Source: AC-56 sp963798705 (GTDB lineage: Bacteria > Actinomycetota > Thermoleophilia > Solirubrobacterales > 70-9). From it: DNA of 64,000 nucleotides. The stretch's first letter is position 1. Every line of letters starts with the position of its first letter. Below the pieces are notes generated by a model. The model was given only the letters and a program-made list of their open reading frames with translations, was not told the origin of the DNA and made no database searches. The position numbers and the translations under genes are program-made. Shown in pieces: positions 25,920 to 34,214 of the stretch. The stretch lies in assembly GCA_963798705.1 (NCBI GenBank), contig CAWCTW010000003.1:248001-312000 (forward strand), written 5' to 3'.

Positions 25920-27287
25920 ATGCGCGAGGTGCGGATCACGGACACGTTGAGCGGTGAGGCGCGGGCCCTCGCCCCACGGGACCCGCCGAATGTGGGCATC
26001 TACGCCTGCGGCCCCACGGTGTATTCGCGTGTTCACGTCGGCAACGCGCGCCCGTTCGTCATCTCGATCCTGCTGCGCCGGCTGCTTCGCCGGCTCGGCT
26101 ACGACCCTCGGCTTGTGATCAACGTCACCGACATCAACGACAAGATCTATGCGGCGGCCCGTGAGGCGGGTGCGACCTCGGACCGCTTCGCGGCGGAGAT
26201 GACACGGGCGTACGTGGAGGACACGGACCGCCTTGGCCTGGGGCGCCCCGATGCCGAACCGCTCGCCTCGGGCACGATGCCCGAGATCGTCGAGCTGATC
26301 GAGGCGCTGATCGCCTCCGGCCACGCGTACGAGAGCGGGGGGGACGTTTACTTCCGGGTCCGGAGCTTCCCGGCCTACGGCAAGCTCTCCAATCGCGATC
26401 CGGAGGAGATGGACCAGGGGGAGGAGGCGGGCACGGCGAGCCTCAAGGAGGATCCCCTCGACTTCGCCCTGTGGAAGGCCCGCAAGCCCGACGAGGACAC
26501 CGGCTGGCCGTCGCCGTGGGGCGAGGGACGGCCGGGCTGGCACATCGAGTGCTCGGCGATGGGCGAGAAGATCCTCGGCGCCGACTTCGACATCCACAGC
26601 GGCGGGGTGGACCTGATCTTTCCCCACCACGAGAACGAGATCGCCCAGACCGAGGCCGCGCGTGGGGTGCCGCTGGCGCGCCTGTGGATGCACAACGGGA
26701 TGGTCCGGATGGCCGACGAGAAGATGTCGAAGTCGGTCGGCAACATCTTCCAGCTCTCCGAGGCGTTGGACCGCTACGGCCGCGACGCGGTGGTGGCCTA
26801 CCTGATCTCGGGGCACTACCGTCAGCCGCTCGAGTTCTCCGACCGGGCGCTTGCCGAGGCCGAGGCGCGGGTGAACCGGATCCGCAACTTCGCGCTCGAG
26901 CTGCCGCAGGACGACGGCGACGCGGAGCCCGACGCCGCGGCCACGGCATGGCGGGCGGACTTCCTGGACGCCCTGGCCGACGACTTCAACACGCCCCGGG
27001 CGCTGGCGATCCTCTCCGACCTGATCTCTGAGGGCAACCGGCGCGAGCTTCCGGGCGCCAGGGCGGCGCTGGAGGAGATGCTGCCGCTGCTGGGGCTGGA
27101 GCCGTTGCTGGCGCCCCCCGAGGCGGCGGACCCCGAGGCGGAGCGGCTGCTCGCCGCGCGCGAGGAGGCGCGGGCGGCTCGCGACTTCGAGCGCGCGGAC
27201 CGGCTGCGCGAGGAGCTCGCCGAGCGCGGCTACGAGGTGCGCGACACGCCCGGCGGCGCCCGGCTCGTCCGGCGTGAGGGCGGCTGA
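25920..27287 (+). CDS. cysS: Cysteinyl-tRNA synthetase
   Basis: This class I synthetase charges tRNA-Cys. The protein has 455 residues. The zinc-binding region and the HIGH-equivalent are ACGPTVYSRVHVGNARP (HVGN at about 38). The second zinc and adenylate part is WHIECSAMG, and KMSKS is at about 267. The DALR-type anticodon domain ends RDFERADRLREELAERGY. It overlaps the rRNA methylase gene or nearly so, a common actinobacterial pairing. Length and motifs are those of a full CysS and not of the mycothiol ligase MshC. Confidence 0.95.
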   Translation: MREVRITDTLSGEARALAPRDPPNVGIYACGPTVYSRVHVGNARPFVISILLRRLLRRLGYDPRLVINVTDINDKIYAAAREAGATSDRFAAEMTRAYVEDTDRLGLGRPDAEPLASGTMPEIVELIEALIASGHAYESGGDVYFRVRSFPAYGKLSNRDPEEMDQGEEAGTASLKEDPLDFALWKARKPDEDTGWPSPWGEGRPGWHIECSAMGEKILGADFDIHSGGVDLIFPHHENEIAQTEAARGVPLARLWMHNGMVRMADEKMSKSVGNIFQLSEALDRYGRDAVVAYLISGHYRQPLEFSDRALAEAEARVNRIRNFALELPQDDGDAEPDAAATAWRADFLDALADDFNTPRALAILSDLISEGNRRELPGARAALEEMLPLLGLEPLLAPPEAADPEAERLLAAREEARAARDFERADRLREELAERGYEVRDTPGGARLVRREGG

Positions 27288-27291
27288 TCGG

Positions 27292-27975
27292 GTGTCGGCG
27301 AAGGGAGAGGGCAGGAGCGAGGTCGTGTACGGGCGCCGTCCGGTCGCCGAGGCCCAACGGGGACGTCGGCGGGTGCACCGGGTGTGGACGGGATCCGACC
27401 TCCCGCCGCCGGAGCTCACCCGCCTGGCCGGCTCGCCTGATCACCAGGGGATGGTCGCGGAGGTCGACCCGTATCCCTACGCGGACCCGAGGGCGCTGCT
27501 TGCGCCGCCCGACGGGCTGCTGGTGGCGCTCGATCAGATCCAGGACCCGCGGAACCTCGGAGCCGTGTGCCGCTCGGCGGAGGCCGCGGGGGCGGCGGGG
27601 GTGGTCATCCCGTCACGGCGATCCGCCGCGGTCACGGCGGCCGCCTGCAAGGCGTCTGCCGGCGCCGTCGAGCACCTTCCGGTAGCGCGGGTGCCGAATC
27701 TCGCCGATTGGCTGGGGCTGGCCAAGGAGGCCGGCGCGTGGGTGTACGGCGCGCGGTCCGGTGCTGCCACGCCGTACGCGAGCGCCGACCTGACCGGCAA
27801 GGTCGTCCTGGTATTGGGCAGCGAGGGGGGAGGCCTGCGCCGGCGGGTGGCGGAGAGCTGCGATCTCCTCGTCTCGATCCCCATCCGCGGCAGCGTCCAG
27901 TCGCTGAACGTCTCGGCCGCCGCGGCGGTGCTGCTGTTCGAGGCGGCCAGGCAGCGGGACGGCGGGAACGGGTAG
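27292..27975 (+). CDS. rlmB: 23S rRNA 2'-O-ribose methyltransferase, TrmH/RlmB (SpoU) family
   Basis: A 227-residue methyltransferase. The N-terminal substrate-binding part opens VVYGRRPVAEAQRGRRRVH. The SPOUT domain has LDQIQDPRNLGAVCRSAEAA (motif 1), LVLGSEGGGLRRRVAESCD (motif 2) and IPIRGSVQSLNVSAAAAVLL (motif 3, which forms the knot). Two GTG starts are possible, 27274 and 27292; I prefer the second because it follows a purine-rich GAGGGCGG. It sits immediately after cysS. RlmB would modify G2251 of 23S rRNA, although TrmH-like relatives act on other sites. Confidence 0.88.
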   Translation: MSAKGEGRSEVVYGRRPVAEAQRGRRRVHRVWTGSDLPPPELTRLAGSPDHQGMVAEVDPYPYADPRALLAPPDGLLVALDQIQDPRNLGAVCRSAEAAGAAGVVIPSRRSAAVTAAACKASAGAVEHLPVARVPNLADWLGLAKEAGAWVYGARSGAATPYASADLTGKVVLVLGSEGGGLRRRVAESCDLLVSIPIRGSVQSLNVSAAAAVLLFEAARQRDGGNG

Positions 27976-28035
27976 CAGGAGCCGCGGACGGAAGCCCGCA
28001 TTCTGCAACCGATCTTGCGCGCCGGGGCGAGCGGG

Positions 28036-28065
28036 TTGACAGAAGAATGTCCAGGCGGTTAGAGT
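28036..28065 (+). promoter_or_regulatory. Vegetative-type promoter upstream of sigH
   Basis: TTGACA at 28036-28041 is followed after 18 bases by TAGAGT at 28060-28065, which fits a sigma-A type -35 and -10 pair. It lies 118 bases before the GTG start, so the transcript would have a leader of about 110 bases. Confidence 0.6.
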
Positions 28066-28072
28066 CACGCAC

Positions 28073-28160
28073 ATAAGGGTTAACTAAAGGTCGAGCTTAG
28101 GCCTGCCGATAACCCTTCAAAGGAGAGGGCGCCCAGGGGAGGTACGGGCGCCACCGGTTC
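28073..28160 (+). promoter_or_regulatory. Structured 5' leader of sigH
   Basis: AAGGGTTA at 28075-28082 pairs perfectly with TAACCCTT at 28111-28118. Downstream, GGCGCCC and GGGCGCC, between about 28128 and 28151, form a second hairpin that encloses AGGGGAGGTAC, a decoy or regulatory ribosome-site-like sequence. The true AGGAGG is at about 28171. Two stems in a 110-base leader suggest control of sigma factor translation or transcript stability. It does not match a riboswitch that I recognise. Confidence 0.45.
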
Positions 28161-28182
28161 CCAATCCAATAGGAGGAAACCT

Positions 28183-28881
28183 GTGGCCGTACCGACCCCT
28201 ACGCAAGATCTGGCTGCCGTTGCGCCCGCCGCCCAGGCCGCGACAGCCCGCCGTTCCGAAGCTCAACCTGAGCTTGAGGATTCGTATCTGGTCGCGCTCG
28301 CAAAGCGCGGCAGTCCGGACGCCTACGACCGGATCGTCAAGCGCTACCGGGGCTTCGTGCGTCTCAAGGCGTCGTCCTACTTCCTGCTCGGCGGGGACCC
28401 GGACGACCTGATCCAGGAGGGCCTGCTGGGCCTCTACAAGGCGATCCGCGATTTCCGGTCCGACCGCGAATCGAGCTTCCGGAACTTCGCGGAGCTTTGC
28501 ATCACGCGCCAGATCATCACCGCCGTGAAGACCGCCAGCCGCAACAAGCACGCACCGCTGAACCAGTACGTGTCGTTCGCCCAGGCGCCGGCCGGCGCAT
28601 CGGAGTCAGAGACGACCCTCGAGGAGGTCCTGCCGGGCCCCGGGAGCGAGGACCCGTCGGAGCGGGTGATCGCGACCGAGGAGCTCCAGAGCCTGGTCTC
28701 GTGCCTGTCGAGCGTCCTGTCGGAGCTCGAGAGCCAGGTCCTGAGCCGCTACCTCGACGGCCACTCCTACGAGCGGATCGGCGAGCGGCTCGAGTGCGAC
28801 ACGAAGACGGTCGACAATGCCCTGCAGCGGGTGAAGCGCAAGGTGAGCCTGCACCTGGCCTCGCGCGAAGCGACGTTCTAG
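28183..28881 (+). CDS. sigH: RNA polymerase sigma factor, SigH (Spo0H)-like
   Basis: A 232-residue sigma-70-family factor. The first 45 residues are a flexible tail. Region 2 holds DAYDRIVKRYRGFVRLKASS, then YFLLGGDPDDLIQEGLLGLY and KAIRDFRSDRESSFRNFAEL. Region 4 ends SYERIGERLECDTKTVDNAL. The order and the GDPDDLIQEG motif match the Bacillus SigH/Spo0H branch, which also sits after cysS and rlmB in Bacillus and many actinobacteria. What it controls here is unknown. The GTG at 28183 follows AGGAGG. Confidence 0.9.
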   Translation: MAVPTPTQDLAAVAPAAQAATARRSEAQPELEDSYLVALAKRGSPDAYDRIVKRYRGFVRLKASSYFLLGGDPDDLIQEGLLGLYKAIRDFRSDRESSFRNFAELCITRQIITAVKTASRNKHAPLNQYVSFAQAPAGASESETTLEEVLPGPGSEDPSERVIATEELQSLVSCLSSVLSELESQVLSRYLDGHSYERIGERLECDTKTVDNALQRVKRKVSLHLASREATF

Positions 28882-28908
28882 CGGCCCTCCCCGCGATCGA
28901 AGGGTTCG

Positions 28909-28931
28909 TTTGGCGGGCTCAGCCCGACAAA
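28909..28931. terminator. Hairpin after sigH, probable terminator
   Basis: TTTGGCGGGCT at 28909-28919 and AGCCCGACAAA at 28921-28931 form an 11-base stem with one mismatch. It lies 28 bases after the sigH stop and ends with an A-run and T-run on opposite sides, so it could work in either direction. It separates sigH from the tRNA. Confidence 0.55.
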
Positions 28932-28983
28932 TGCACCACTCGGAGTCCAGCGAGGCGAATCTATGCTGTGCGGGGACTGAGTT

Positions 28984-29056
28984 GCCCGCCTAGCTCAATT
29001 GGCAGAGCACCTCACTTGTAATGAGGAGATTCCCGGTTCGAGTCCGGGGGCGGGCT
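28984..29056 (+). tRNA. tRNA-Thr (anticodon TGT)
   Basis: A complete cloverleaf can be drawn. The acceptor arms are GCCCGCC (28984-28990) and GGCGGGC (29049-29055). The D stem is GCTC/GAGC. The anticodon stem CCTCA/TGAGG closes the loop CTTGTAA, with anticodon TGT, and the T arm is CCCGG-TTCGAGT-CCGGG. The discriminator base is T, and CCA is not encoded. It reads ACA threonine codons. The next coding start is only 6 bases downstream. Confidence 0.95.
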
Positions 29057-29062
29057 CTGGAG

Positions 29063-30073
29063 ATGGCCGAGCGCGACTTCACCTGGCGTGATGCCGAGCG
29101 GACGATCGTGTTTCGCCCCGGGGCGCTGGCGGAGTCGTCGGAGATCCTCGCCGACGGGGTCTGGGAGCGCTTCGAGCTCCTGACCACGACCCGCGCTCTC
29201 GGCGCCGCTCCGTTGGAGCTCGCCGAGCGGGCCGCGAGCGTCCACCAGGTCGGGCCCGGCGAGGTGCCTCACGTCGCTGCGGCGATCATCGAGTCGGTGC
29301 GGAACCCGACGCTGGTGGCGCTCGGGGGTGGGCGCGTGATCGACGTCGCCAAGGCGATCGCCGCCGTGCGCGGCGGGCTCGTCTGCGCGATCCCGACCAC
29401 GCTCTCGGGAGCCGAGATGACGCGCATACACCGACTCCCCGCCGGGCGCGAGCCCTACGCGCGGCGCCGCGTCCGCCCCTCGCTCGTGATCGCCGATCCG
29501 TTCGAGATGACCACCCTGGACGACCGGAGCCTGCGTGCCAGCGCGATGAACGCTCTCGCGCACGGGGCCGAGGCGCTCTACGTGCCGCTCGCCAACCCCG
29601 TGGCCTCGCTGGCGGCGCTGCGCGGCGCCGAGCTCATGGCGACCGCCCTCGACGAGGAGCCCGGGGCGCGGGACCGGGGGGCGCTGGGGCTCGGGTCGCT
29701 CCTCTGTGCCTACGCGCTCGACACCACGGGATACGCGCTGCACCACGTCGTCTGCCAGACGCTCGTGCGGACCGTTGGTACGCCCCACGCCGAGACCAAC
29801 GCGACGATGCTCCCCCGGACGATGGAGATGATGCGCTCTCGGGTGCCGGAGGAGATCGCGGCGTTGGCCCATGCGCTGGGATCGGAGCCGGCCGAGATCC
29901 GCCGCCGGATCGAGTCCCTCGGAGGGGGGACGCGGCGGCTCCGTGACCTCGGCGGCAACGAGCATCGCCTGCAAGCGGCCCGCAAGGCGATGCTGGAGCG
30001 CACCGAGCTCGCGAACACGCCCGACCCACCCGGTCCCGAGGAGCTGCGTCGCCTCCTCGAGGAAGCCTGGTAG
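29063..30073 (+). CDS. Iron-containing alcohol dehydrogenase / maleylacetate reductase-like protein
   Basis: A 336-residue group III dehydrogenase. The NAD(P)-binding glycine motif is GGGRVIDVAKAIAAV (about residue 87), followed by the conserved CAIPTTLSGAEMTRI. Metal-binding histidines are visible in MNALAHGAEALY (about 165) and around YALHHVVCQTLVRT and GTPHAETNA (about 222-241). The layout is closest to maleylacetate reductases. The start lies 6 bases after tRNA-Thr, so its ribosome site would overlap the tRNA 3' end, and tRNA processing may limit its translation. The substrate is not known; the following gene makes glycerol phosphate, so a polyol phosphate is worth considering. Confidence 0.8.
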   Translation: MAERDFTWRDAERTIVFRPGALAESSEILADGVWERFELLTTTRALGAAPLELAERAASVHQVGPGEVPHVAAAIIESVRNPTLVALGGGRVIDVAKAIAAVRGGLVCAIPTTLSGAEMTRIHRLPAGREPYARRRVRPSLVIADPFEMTTLDDRSLRASAMNALAHGAEALYVPLANPVASLAALRGAELMATALDEEPGARDRGALGLGSLLCAYALDTTGYALHHVVCQTLVRTVGTPHAETNATMLPRTMEMMRSRVPEEIAALAHALGSEPAEIRRRIESLGGGTRRLRDLGGNEHRLQAARKAMLERTELANTPDPPGPEELRRLLEEAW

Positions 30074-30126
30074 GTCTCGCAGGCCACGGTGCGATCGCGA
30101 GCCCTTCTGCGTGTAAGTAACGCAGG

Positions 30127-31869
30127 GTGCGCGAGCGTGTAGGCATGGGCATGGACGAGGGCTCCCGCAGGTCGGCGCCGCCGCGCTCCGATCGCGTGAT
30201 CAGCGAGGAGCGGTTTCGGCGCTACCACGAGTACGCTCGCCGGCACGGGGTCAACCGGCTGATCTACACGGCCGCGCGGGCCATGCTCCAACCCGCGTTT
30301 TGGATCTGGCTGCGGCTGTCGAAGACCGGCCGCGAGCATTTCCGCGGCATCGAAGGCGGGCTGATCGTCGCGTCGAATCACCGGAGCTTCCTGGACCCGT
30401 TCGTGATCGGCGCGTCGCTTCCATGGCGGCGCCCGATGCAGTACGTCGCCAAGGTCGAGCTCTTCGAGCGCCGATGGCAGGGGTGGATCCTCTCGCGCGT
30501 CGGTGCCTTCCCCATCCGGCGAGGGCAGTCCGACGAGACCGCGATGGAAACCGCTGCCGTCGTCCTCGACCGCAGTGGGACGATCTGCATCTTCCCGGAG
30601 GGCACGCGCATCCGGTCCGGCTCGCTCGCCACACCGCGCCGCGGCGTCGGGCGCCTGGCGCTGGAGACGGGCGCTTCGGTCGTGCCGGTCGCGGTTCATG
30701 GCTCCGAGCGCGTTCGCCGCGGCGTGCGCATCCGGCCACGCAAGGTGAAGCTCCGCGTGGGGCGCCCGATGAGGTTCCCGCGCACCGAGCACCCGTCGCC
30801 CGGGCTCGCCGCGACCGTCACGGCTCGCATCTGGCCGAACATCGAGCTGCAGTGGGAGTGGCTTGGCGGGCTGCCGCCGCTTCGCAAGGCGGCCGTGATC
30901 GGCGCCGGGAGCTGGGGAACCGCGATGGCGGTGCTCCTCGCGCGTGGCGGCCTCGACGTCCAGCTCGGCACCCGCTCGGAGGACAAGGCGGCCGGGATTG
31001 CCGCCAAGCGCGAGAACCATCGCTACCTGCCGGGCGTGCCGCTGCCCGAGAACGTGTCGGTCAGGCGCGCGGCCGATATCGAGCTCGCCGGGGTGGACCT
31101 CGTATGCCTCGCGGTCCCCTCCGTGGCCCTGCCGGCGGTCGTCGGCGGACTCGGGGATCGCGTGGGCTCGCGCGCGGCCGTGCTGATGCTTACCAAGGGC
31201 CTGGTCCAGCCGCTCGGACAGCTCCCCAGCGAGTACGTGGGCGAGCGGATCCGCTCCCGGGCGATCGCGTCGCTGGGCGGACCGGCCCACGCCCGCGAGG
31301 CGGCGGCCGGGATGGCCGCGCTGGTGCTCGGCACGGCCGACGACGATCTGCGCGCGCAGCTCGGGGAGGTCTTCGATCGCGCCGGGCTGGTCTGCGAGCG
31401 AAACGACGACGTCGCGGGGGTGGAGATGGCCGGCGTCGCGAAGAACGCGGCCGCGCTGGCCGCGGCCGCGGCGGAGTCGCACGGTCTGAACGCGGCCGGC
31501 ATCGCGGCCGCCACAATCTGGCGCGAATGCGTCGAGTACGCCCTGGCGCGAGGGGCGCGACTGGAGACCTTCACGGGCCTCGCCGGGGTGGGCGATCTGA
31601 CGGCCACCGTGCTGGCTCCGGGCAGCCGCAACCGCAGGGCCGGTGAGTTGCTGGGCTCGGGGATGCCGGCCGATCAGATCCCGGGCAAGATCGGTCAGGC
31701 GTCGGAGGGCCTGGACTCGGCGCCGCTGATCGCCGAATCGGTCGCCCGGGCAGGAATCGTCGCGCCCGGCCTGGAGGGCCTCTCGGCCCTGATCCGGGGC
31801 GACATCGACCCGGGCGAGTGGGTGGCGGGGCTGCGCCGCGCGGAGCGCGCCCGGCGGGCGGCAGCGTAG
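30127..31869 (+). CDS. gpsA: Fusion of PlsC-type acyltransferase and NAD(P)-dependent glycerol-3-phosphate dehydrogenase (PlsC-GpsA)
   Basis: A single 580-residue reading frame. Residues about 60-245 are a 1-acylglycerol-3-phosphate acyltransferase domain, with NHRSFLD (HX4D) near residue 85 and FPEGTRIRSG near 157. Residues from about 256 are GpsA: nucleotide loop IGAGSWGTAMAVLLARGG, TKGLVQPLGQLPSEY, the catalytic lysine in GVAKNAAALAA (about 438), and GDLTATVLAPGSRNRRAG. GpsA makes sn-glycerol 3-phosphate from dihydroxyacetone phosphate and PlsC acylates glycerol-phosphate lipids, so one chain spans two ends of phosphatidate synthesis. The N-terminus is unsure: GTG 30127, ATG 30145 or ATG 30151. 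Confidence 0.92.
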   Translation: MRERVGMGMDEGSRRSAPPRSDRVISEERFRRYHEYARRHGVNRLIYTAARAMLQPAFWIWLRLSKTGREHFRGIEGGLIVASNHRSFLDPFVIGASLPWRRPMQYVAKVELFERRWQGWILSRVGAFPIRRGQSDETAMETAAVVLDRSGTICIFPEGTRIRSGSLATPRRGVGRLALETGASVVPVAVHGSERVRRGVRIRPRKVKLRVGRPMRFPRTEHPSPGLAATVTARIWPNIELQWEWLGGLPPLRKAAVIGAGSWGTAMAVLLARGGLDVQLGTRSEDKAAGIAAKRENHRYLPGVPLPENVSVRRAADIELAGVDLVCLAVPSVALPAVVGGLGDRVGSRAAVLMLTKGLVQPLGQLPSEYVGERIRSRAIASLGGPAHAREAAAGMAALVLGTADDDLRAQLGEVFDRAGLVCERNDDVAGVEMAGVAKNAAALAAAAAESHGLNAAGIAAATIWRECVEYALARGARLETFTGLAGVGDLTATVLAPGSRNRRAGELLGSGMPADQIPGKIGQASEGLDSAPLIAESVARAGIVAPGLEGLSALIRGDIDPGEWVAGLRRAERARRAAA

Positions 31870-31887
31870 GGGGACTAGGCTTGGCTC

Positions 31888-32430
31888 GTGAGCGAGAAGG
31901 CGACCGCCGAGGCCTCCAAGGCCGAACTCGATCGGGCCTTCGAGGAGCTCTATCGAGCGCACCTGCGGGACGTGTACTCGTACGCCTACTACCGCGTCGG
32001 CAACCATCACGATGCGGAGGACCTCACGGAGCAGGCGTTCCTGCAGGCGTATCGCCACTTCGAGCGGGCGCGCCGGGAGTCCGACGGCCGGCCGCTGCGG
32101 CCGTGGCTGATCCGCATCGCGCACAATCTGGCGTCGAACTACCACCGAGACCGGTCCCGGCGGCCCGAGGCGGCGCTGGACGCGATCGAGCCGCCGTCGC
32201 ACCCCCATGGCACCGAGCAGGTCGTGGAGGGGCGCGAGGAGCTCCGGCTGGTGATGGATCGCCTTCAGCGCCTGTCGGACGACCGCCGCGAGGCGCTGAT
32301 CATGCGCTTCGCGCTGGGAATGTCGAACCGGGAGATCGCCCGCGCGCTGGGGCGCTCGGACGGCGCGACCAAGGTGCTCCTGCACCGCGCGATCAAGCAG
32401 CTGGAGCAGGAGATGGAGGCGGAGGAGTGA
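31888..32430 (+). CDS. ECF-type RNA polymerase sigma factor
   Basis: A 180-residue two-domain sigma factor. Region 2 is FEELYRAHLRDVYSYAYYRV then GNHHDAEDLTEQAFLQAYRH. Region 4 holds LSDDRREALIMRFALGMSNR then EIARALGRSDGATKVLLHRA. It lacks regions 1 and 3, as ECF factors do. It starts with GTG 18 bases after the PlsC-GpsA gene and is followed after 4 bases by a small membrane-anchored gene that could be its antagonist. Confidence 0.9.
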   Translation: MSEKATAEASKAELDRAFEELYRAHLRDVYSYAYYRVGNHHDAEDLTEQAFLQAYRHFERARRESDGRPLRPWLIRIAHNLASNYHRDRSRRPEAALDAIEPPSHPHGTEQVVEGREELRLVMDRLQRLSDDRREALIMRFALGMSNREIARALGRSDGATKVLLHRAIKQLEQEMEAEE

Positions 32431-32434
32431 CCCG

Positions 32435-32770
32435 ATGAGCGACGAGCATCGCGAACCGCTCGAGGCGCTGCTGAGCGACGCCCTGCGACCCATCGACCCG
32501 CCCGAGGACCTGGCCACCCGCGTGGAGACGACCCTGACCGCGATCACCGAGCAGGCCGCGGCCGAGCTCTCCAGCTGGGCCGAGGAGCTGTCGGAGGGCG
32601 AGCGGGAAGCCCTGCGCGACCCTCGCAACTGGGTGCGCCCGGTCGCCGCGGTCGCCGCCGGGACGCTGGCCGGCGGAGCGCTCGTGGTGGTCGGCATGCG
32701 CCGCCGTCGCCGTCCGACGGGCCTTCGCGCCACCGCCGAGAACGTCCTGCGCTCGGTCCGTCCCGACTGA
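32435..32770 (+). CDS. Small single-pass membrane protein, candidate anti-sigma factor
   Basis: A 111-residue protein. Residues 1-65 are acidic and helical (LEALLSDALRPIDPPEDLAT, VETTLTAITEQAAAELSSWA). One hydrophobic segment follows (VRPVAAVAAGTLAGGALVVV), then a very basic tail. The gene is 4 bases after an ECF sigma gene and has the layout of a small anti-sigma factor, but there is no zinc-binding HXXXCXXC motif. The role is inferred from position only. Confidence 0.6.
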   Translation: MSDEHREPLEALLSDALRPIDPPEDLATRVETTLTAITEQAAAELSSWAEELSEGEREALRDPRNWVRPVAAVAAGTLAGGALVVVGMRRRRRPTGLRATAENVLRSVRPD

Positions 32771-32793
32771 GACCGCGGCGCGAGAGCCGCCGC

Positions 32794-33222
32794 TCAGGCG
32801 GACTTCGAACGGGCGCCCGGGCGGGCGGGGCTGGCCGCGCCGGCGGCGAGCCCGATCACCCCGATGAGCAGGTGCAGCAGGTTGTCGGCGGTGTTCACGG
32901 GGACGATGCTCAGGATCGCGTCGCCGCTGCCGGCGATGAACCCCCAGATCGCCACTACCAGGAAGGCGAGACCGATCGCGAGGGCGTACGTTCGCGCCGC
33001 GTAGCCCGCGGCCGCCAGCCCCAAAAGCCCCATGGCCAGGTGGAGGACGTTGTGCCAGCCGTTCACGGCGAAGATCCCGAGCGCGTCGTCGACGGTGCCC
33101 GGCGACCCGAAGCTGCTGCTGTAGAAGAAGCCGACGATTCCCAGGATGGTGAGCACGGCTCCGGCGACGGTCGCGTAGAGCCTTGCGGGACTCGCCGTCT
33201 CCGTCGAGCTGGATGCTCCCAT
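32794..33222 (-). CDS. DUF4383 family membrane protein
   Basis: A 142-residue protein with four predicted helices. Typical family pieces are visible: LYATVAGAVLTILGIVGFFY, VNGWHNVLHLAMGLLGLA and VNTADNLLHLLIGVIGLAAG, with two similar HxxLHL motifs that suggest an internal repeat. Function unknown. It is convergent with the ECF cluster, with 23 bases between. Confidence 0.82.
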   Translation of the reverse strand: MGASSSTETASPARLYATVAGAVLTILGIVGFFYSSSFGSPGTVDDALGIFAVNGWHNVLHLAMGLLGLAAAGYAARTYALAIGLAFLVVAIWGFIAGSGDAILSIVPVNTADNLLHLLIGVIGLAAGAASPARPGARSKSA

Positions 33223-33406
33223 CGGTTCCTCCCGGTCGATGCCGCGACGAGCTCGTCGACGCTGCAGCAGGTCAGGCGGCGAAGCCGCCGCAGGTTACAG
33301 AAGGCGGGCCGCCGTGAATATCGTGCCTGGGCCGGACTGATCCGAGTCGGCCCGCCGTTCGTAGCCGATACGGGGCGCCCAGGCCACCGAGTAGATTCAC
33401 CCGCTG

Positions 33407-34214
33407 ATGGCCGTCTGCTATCGCCATCCCCGGCGGGAGACCAACGTGCAGTGCTCCAACTGCGGTCGACCGATCTGCCCGGATTGCATGACCGTGACGC
33501 CGGTGGGGATGCGCTGCCCGGAGTGTGCCCGCGAGCGCACGCAGGTGAAGCGCATCAGCCCGGGCCTGCGCGCAGGCGCAGCTCCGGCGACCTATGCGCT
33601 GATCGCCATCAACGTGATCGCGTTCATCGCGGAGATCGGTGGTGGCGCCAGCGTCGGAGGCGGGCGGCGGCTCGGTGTACTTCGACGGCGCGCTCAACGG
33701 GCCCGCGGTCGCGGACGGGGACTGGTACCGAATCATGACGGCGGGCTTCCTCCACGCCGGGCTCTGGCACATCGCGTTCAACATGATCGCCCTGTACTTC
33801 ATCGGTTCGCTGCTCGAGCCGGCGATCGGCACGCCGCGGTTCCTCGCGGTCTACTTCGTCTCGTTGCTGGCGGGCTCCTTCGGCGCCCTGCTGCTGAGCC
33901 CGGATGCCTTCACGGTCGGGGCGTCCGGGGCGGTCTTCGGCGTGATGGCGGCCGCGTTCCTCGTCGCCCGCCATCGGGGCGTCGAGCAGATCGCCGCGCA
34001 GATCGGGTTCTTCATCATCCTCAACATCCTCTTCACGATCGGCTCGAGCCACATCAGCGCCGGCGCCCACTTCGGCGGCCTCATCGCCGGTGCCCTGTGC
34101 GCCCTCCTGATCGTCTACGCCGAGCGCCGGGCACGCCGCCCGGTCTGGCTGGAGGTGCTGGGGATGGCGGCGCTCGGGATGATCAGCGTCGCTGGCGCCT
34201 TCGCGGTCGTCTAG
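33407..34214 (+). pseudogene. Rhomboid-family intramembrane serine protease, interrupted by a frameshift
   Basis: The first 75 residues are read in one frame from ATG 33407. They contain a B-box-like zinc finger (QCSNCGRPICPDCM, GMRCPECARER) and the first membrane helix (TYALIAINVIAFIAEIGG). The protease core continues in another frame from about 33640: FLHAGLWHIAFNM, catalytic serine in TVGASGAVFGVMAAAF, and histidine in ISAGAHFGGLIAGAL. Together they make one normal actinobacterial rhomboid, so one base is missing or two are extra near 33630-33670, in a GGTGGTGGCG / GGCGGGCGGCGG tract. Either the gene is broken, or the read is wrong, or ribosomes shift. The stop shares the CTAG with the convergent BtuF-like gene. 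Confidence 0.85.

Noticed and set aside
29710..32733. A 1,007-codon open frame on the minus strand
   Set aside because: It is antisense to the dehydrogenase, PlsC-GpsA and sigma genes and is arginine- and alanine-rich; long antisense frames are expected in G+C-rich DNA.
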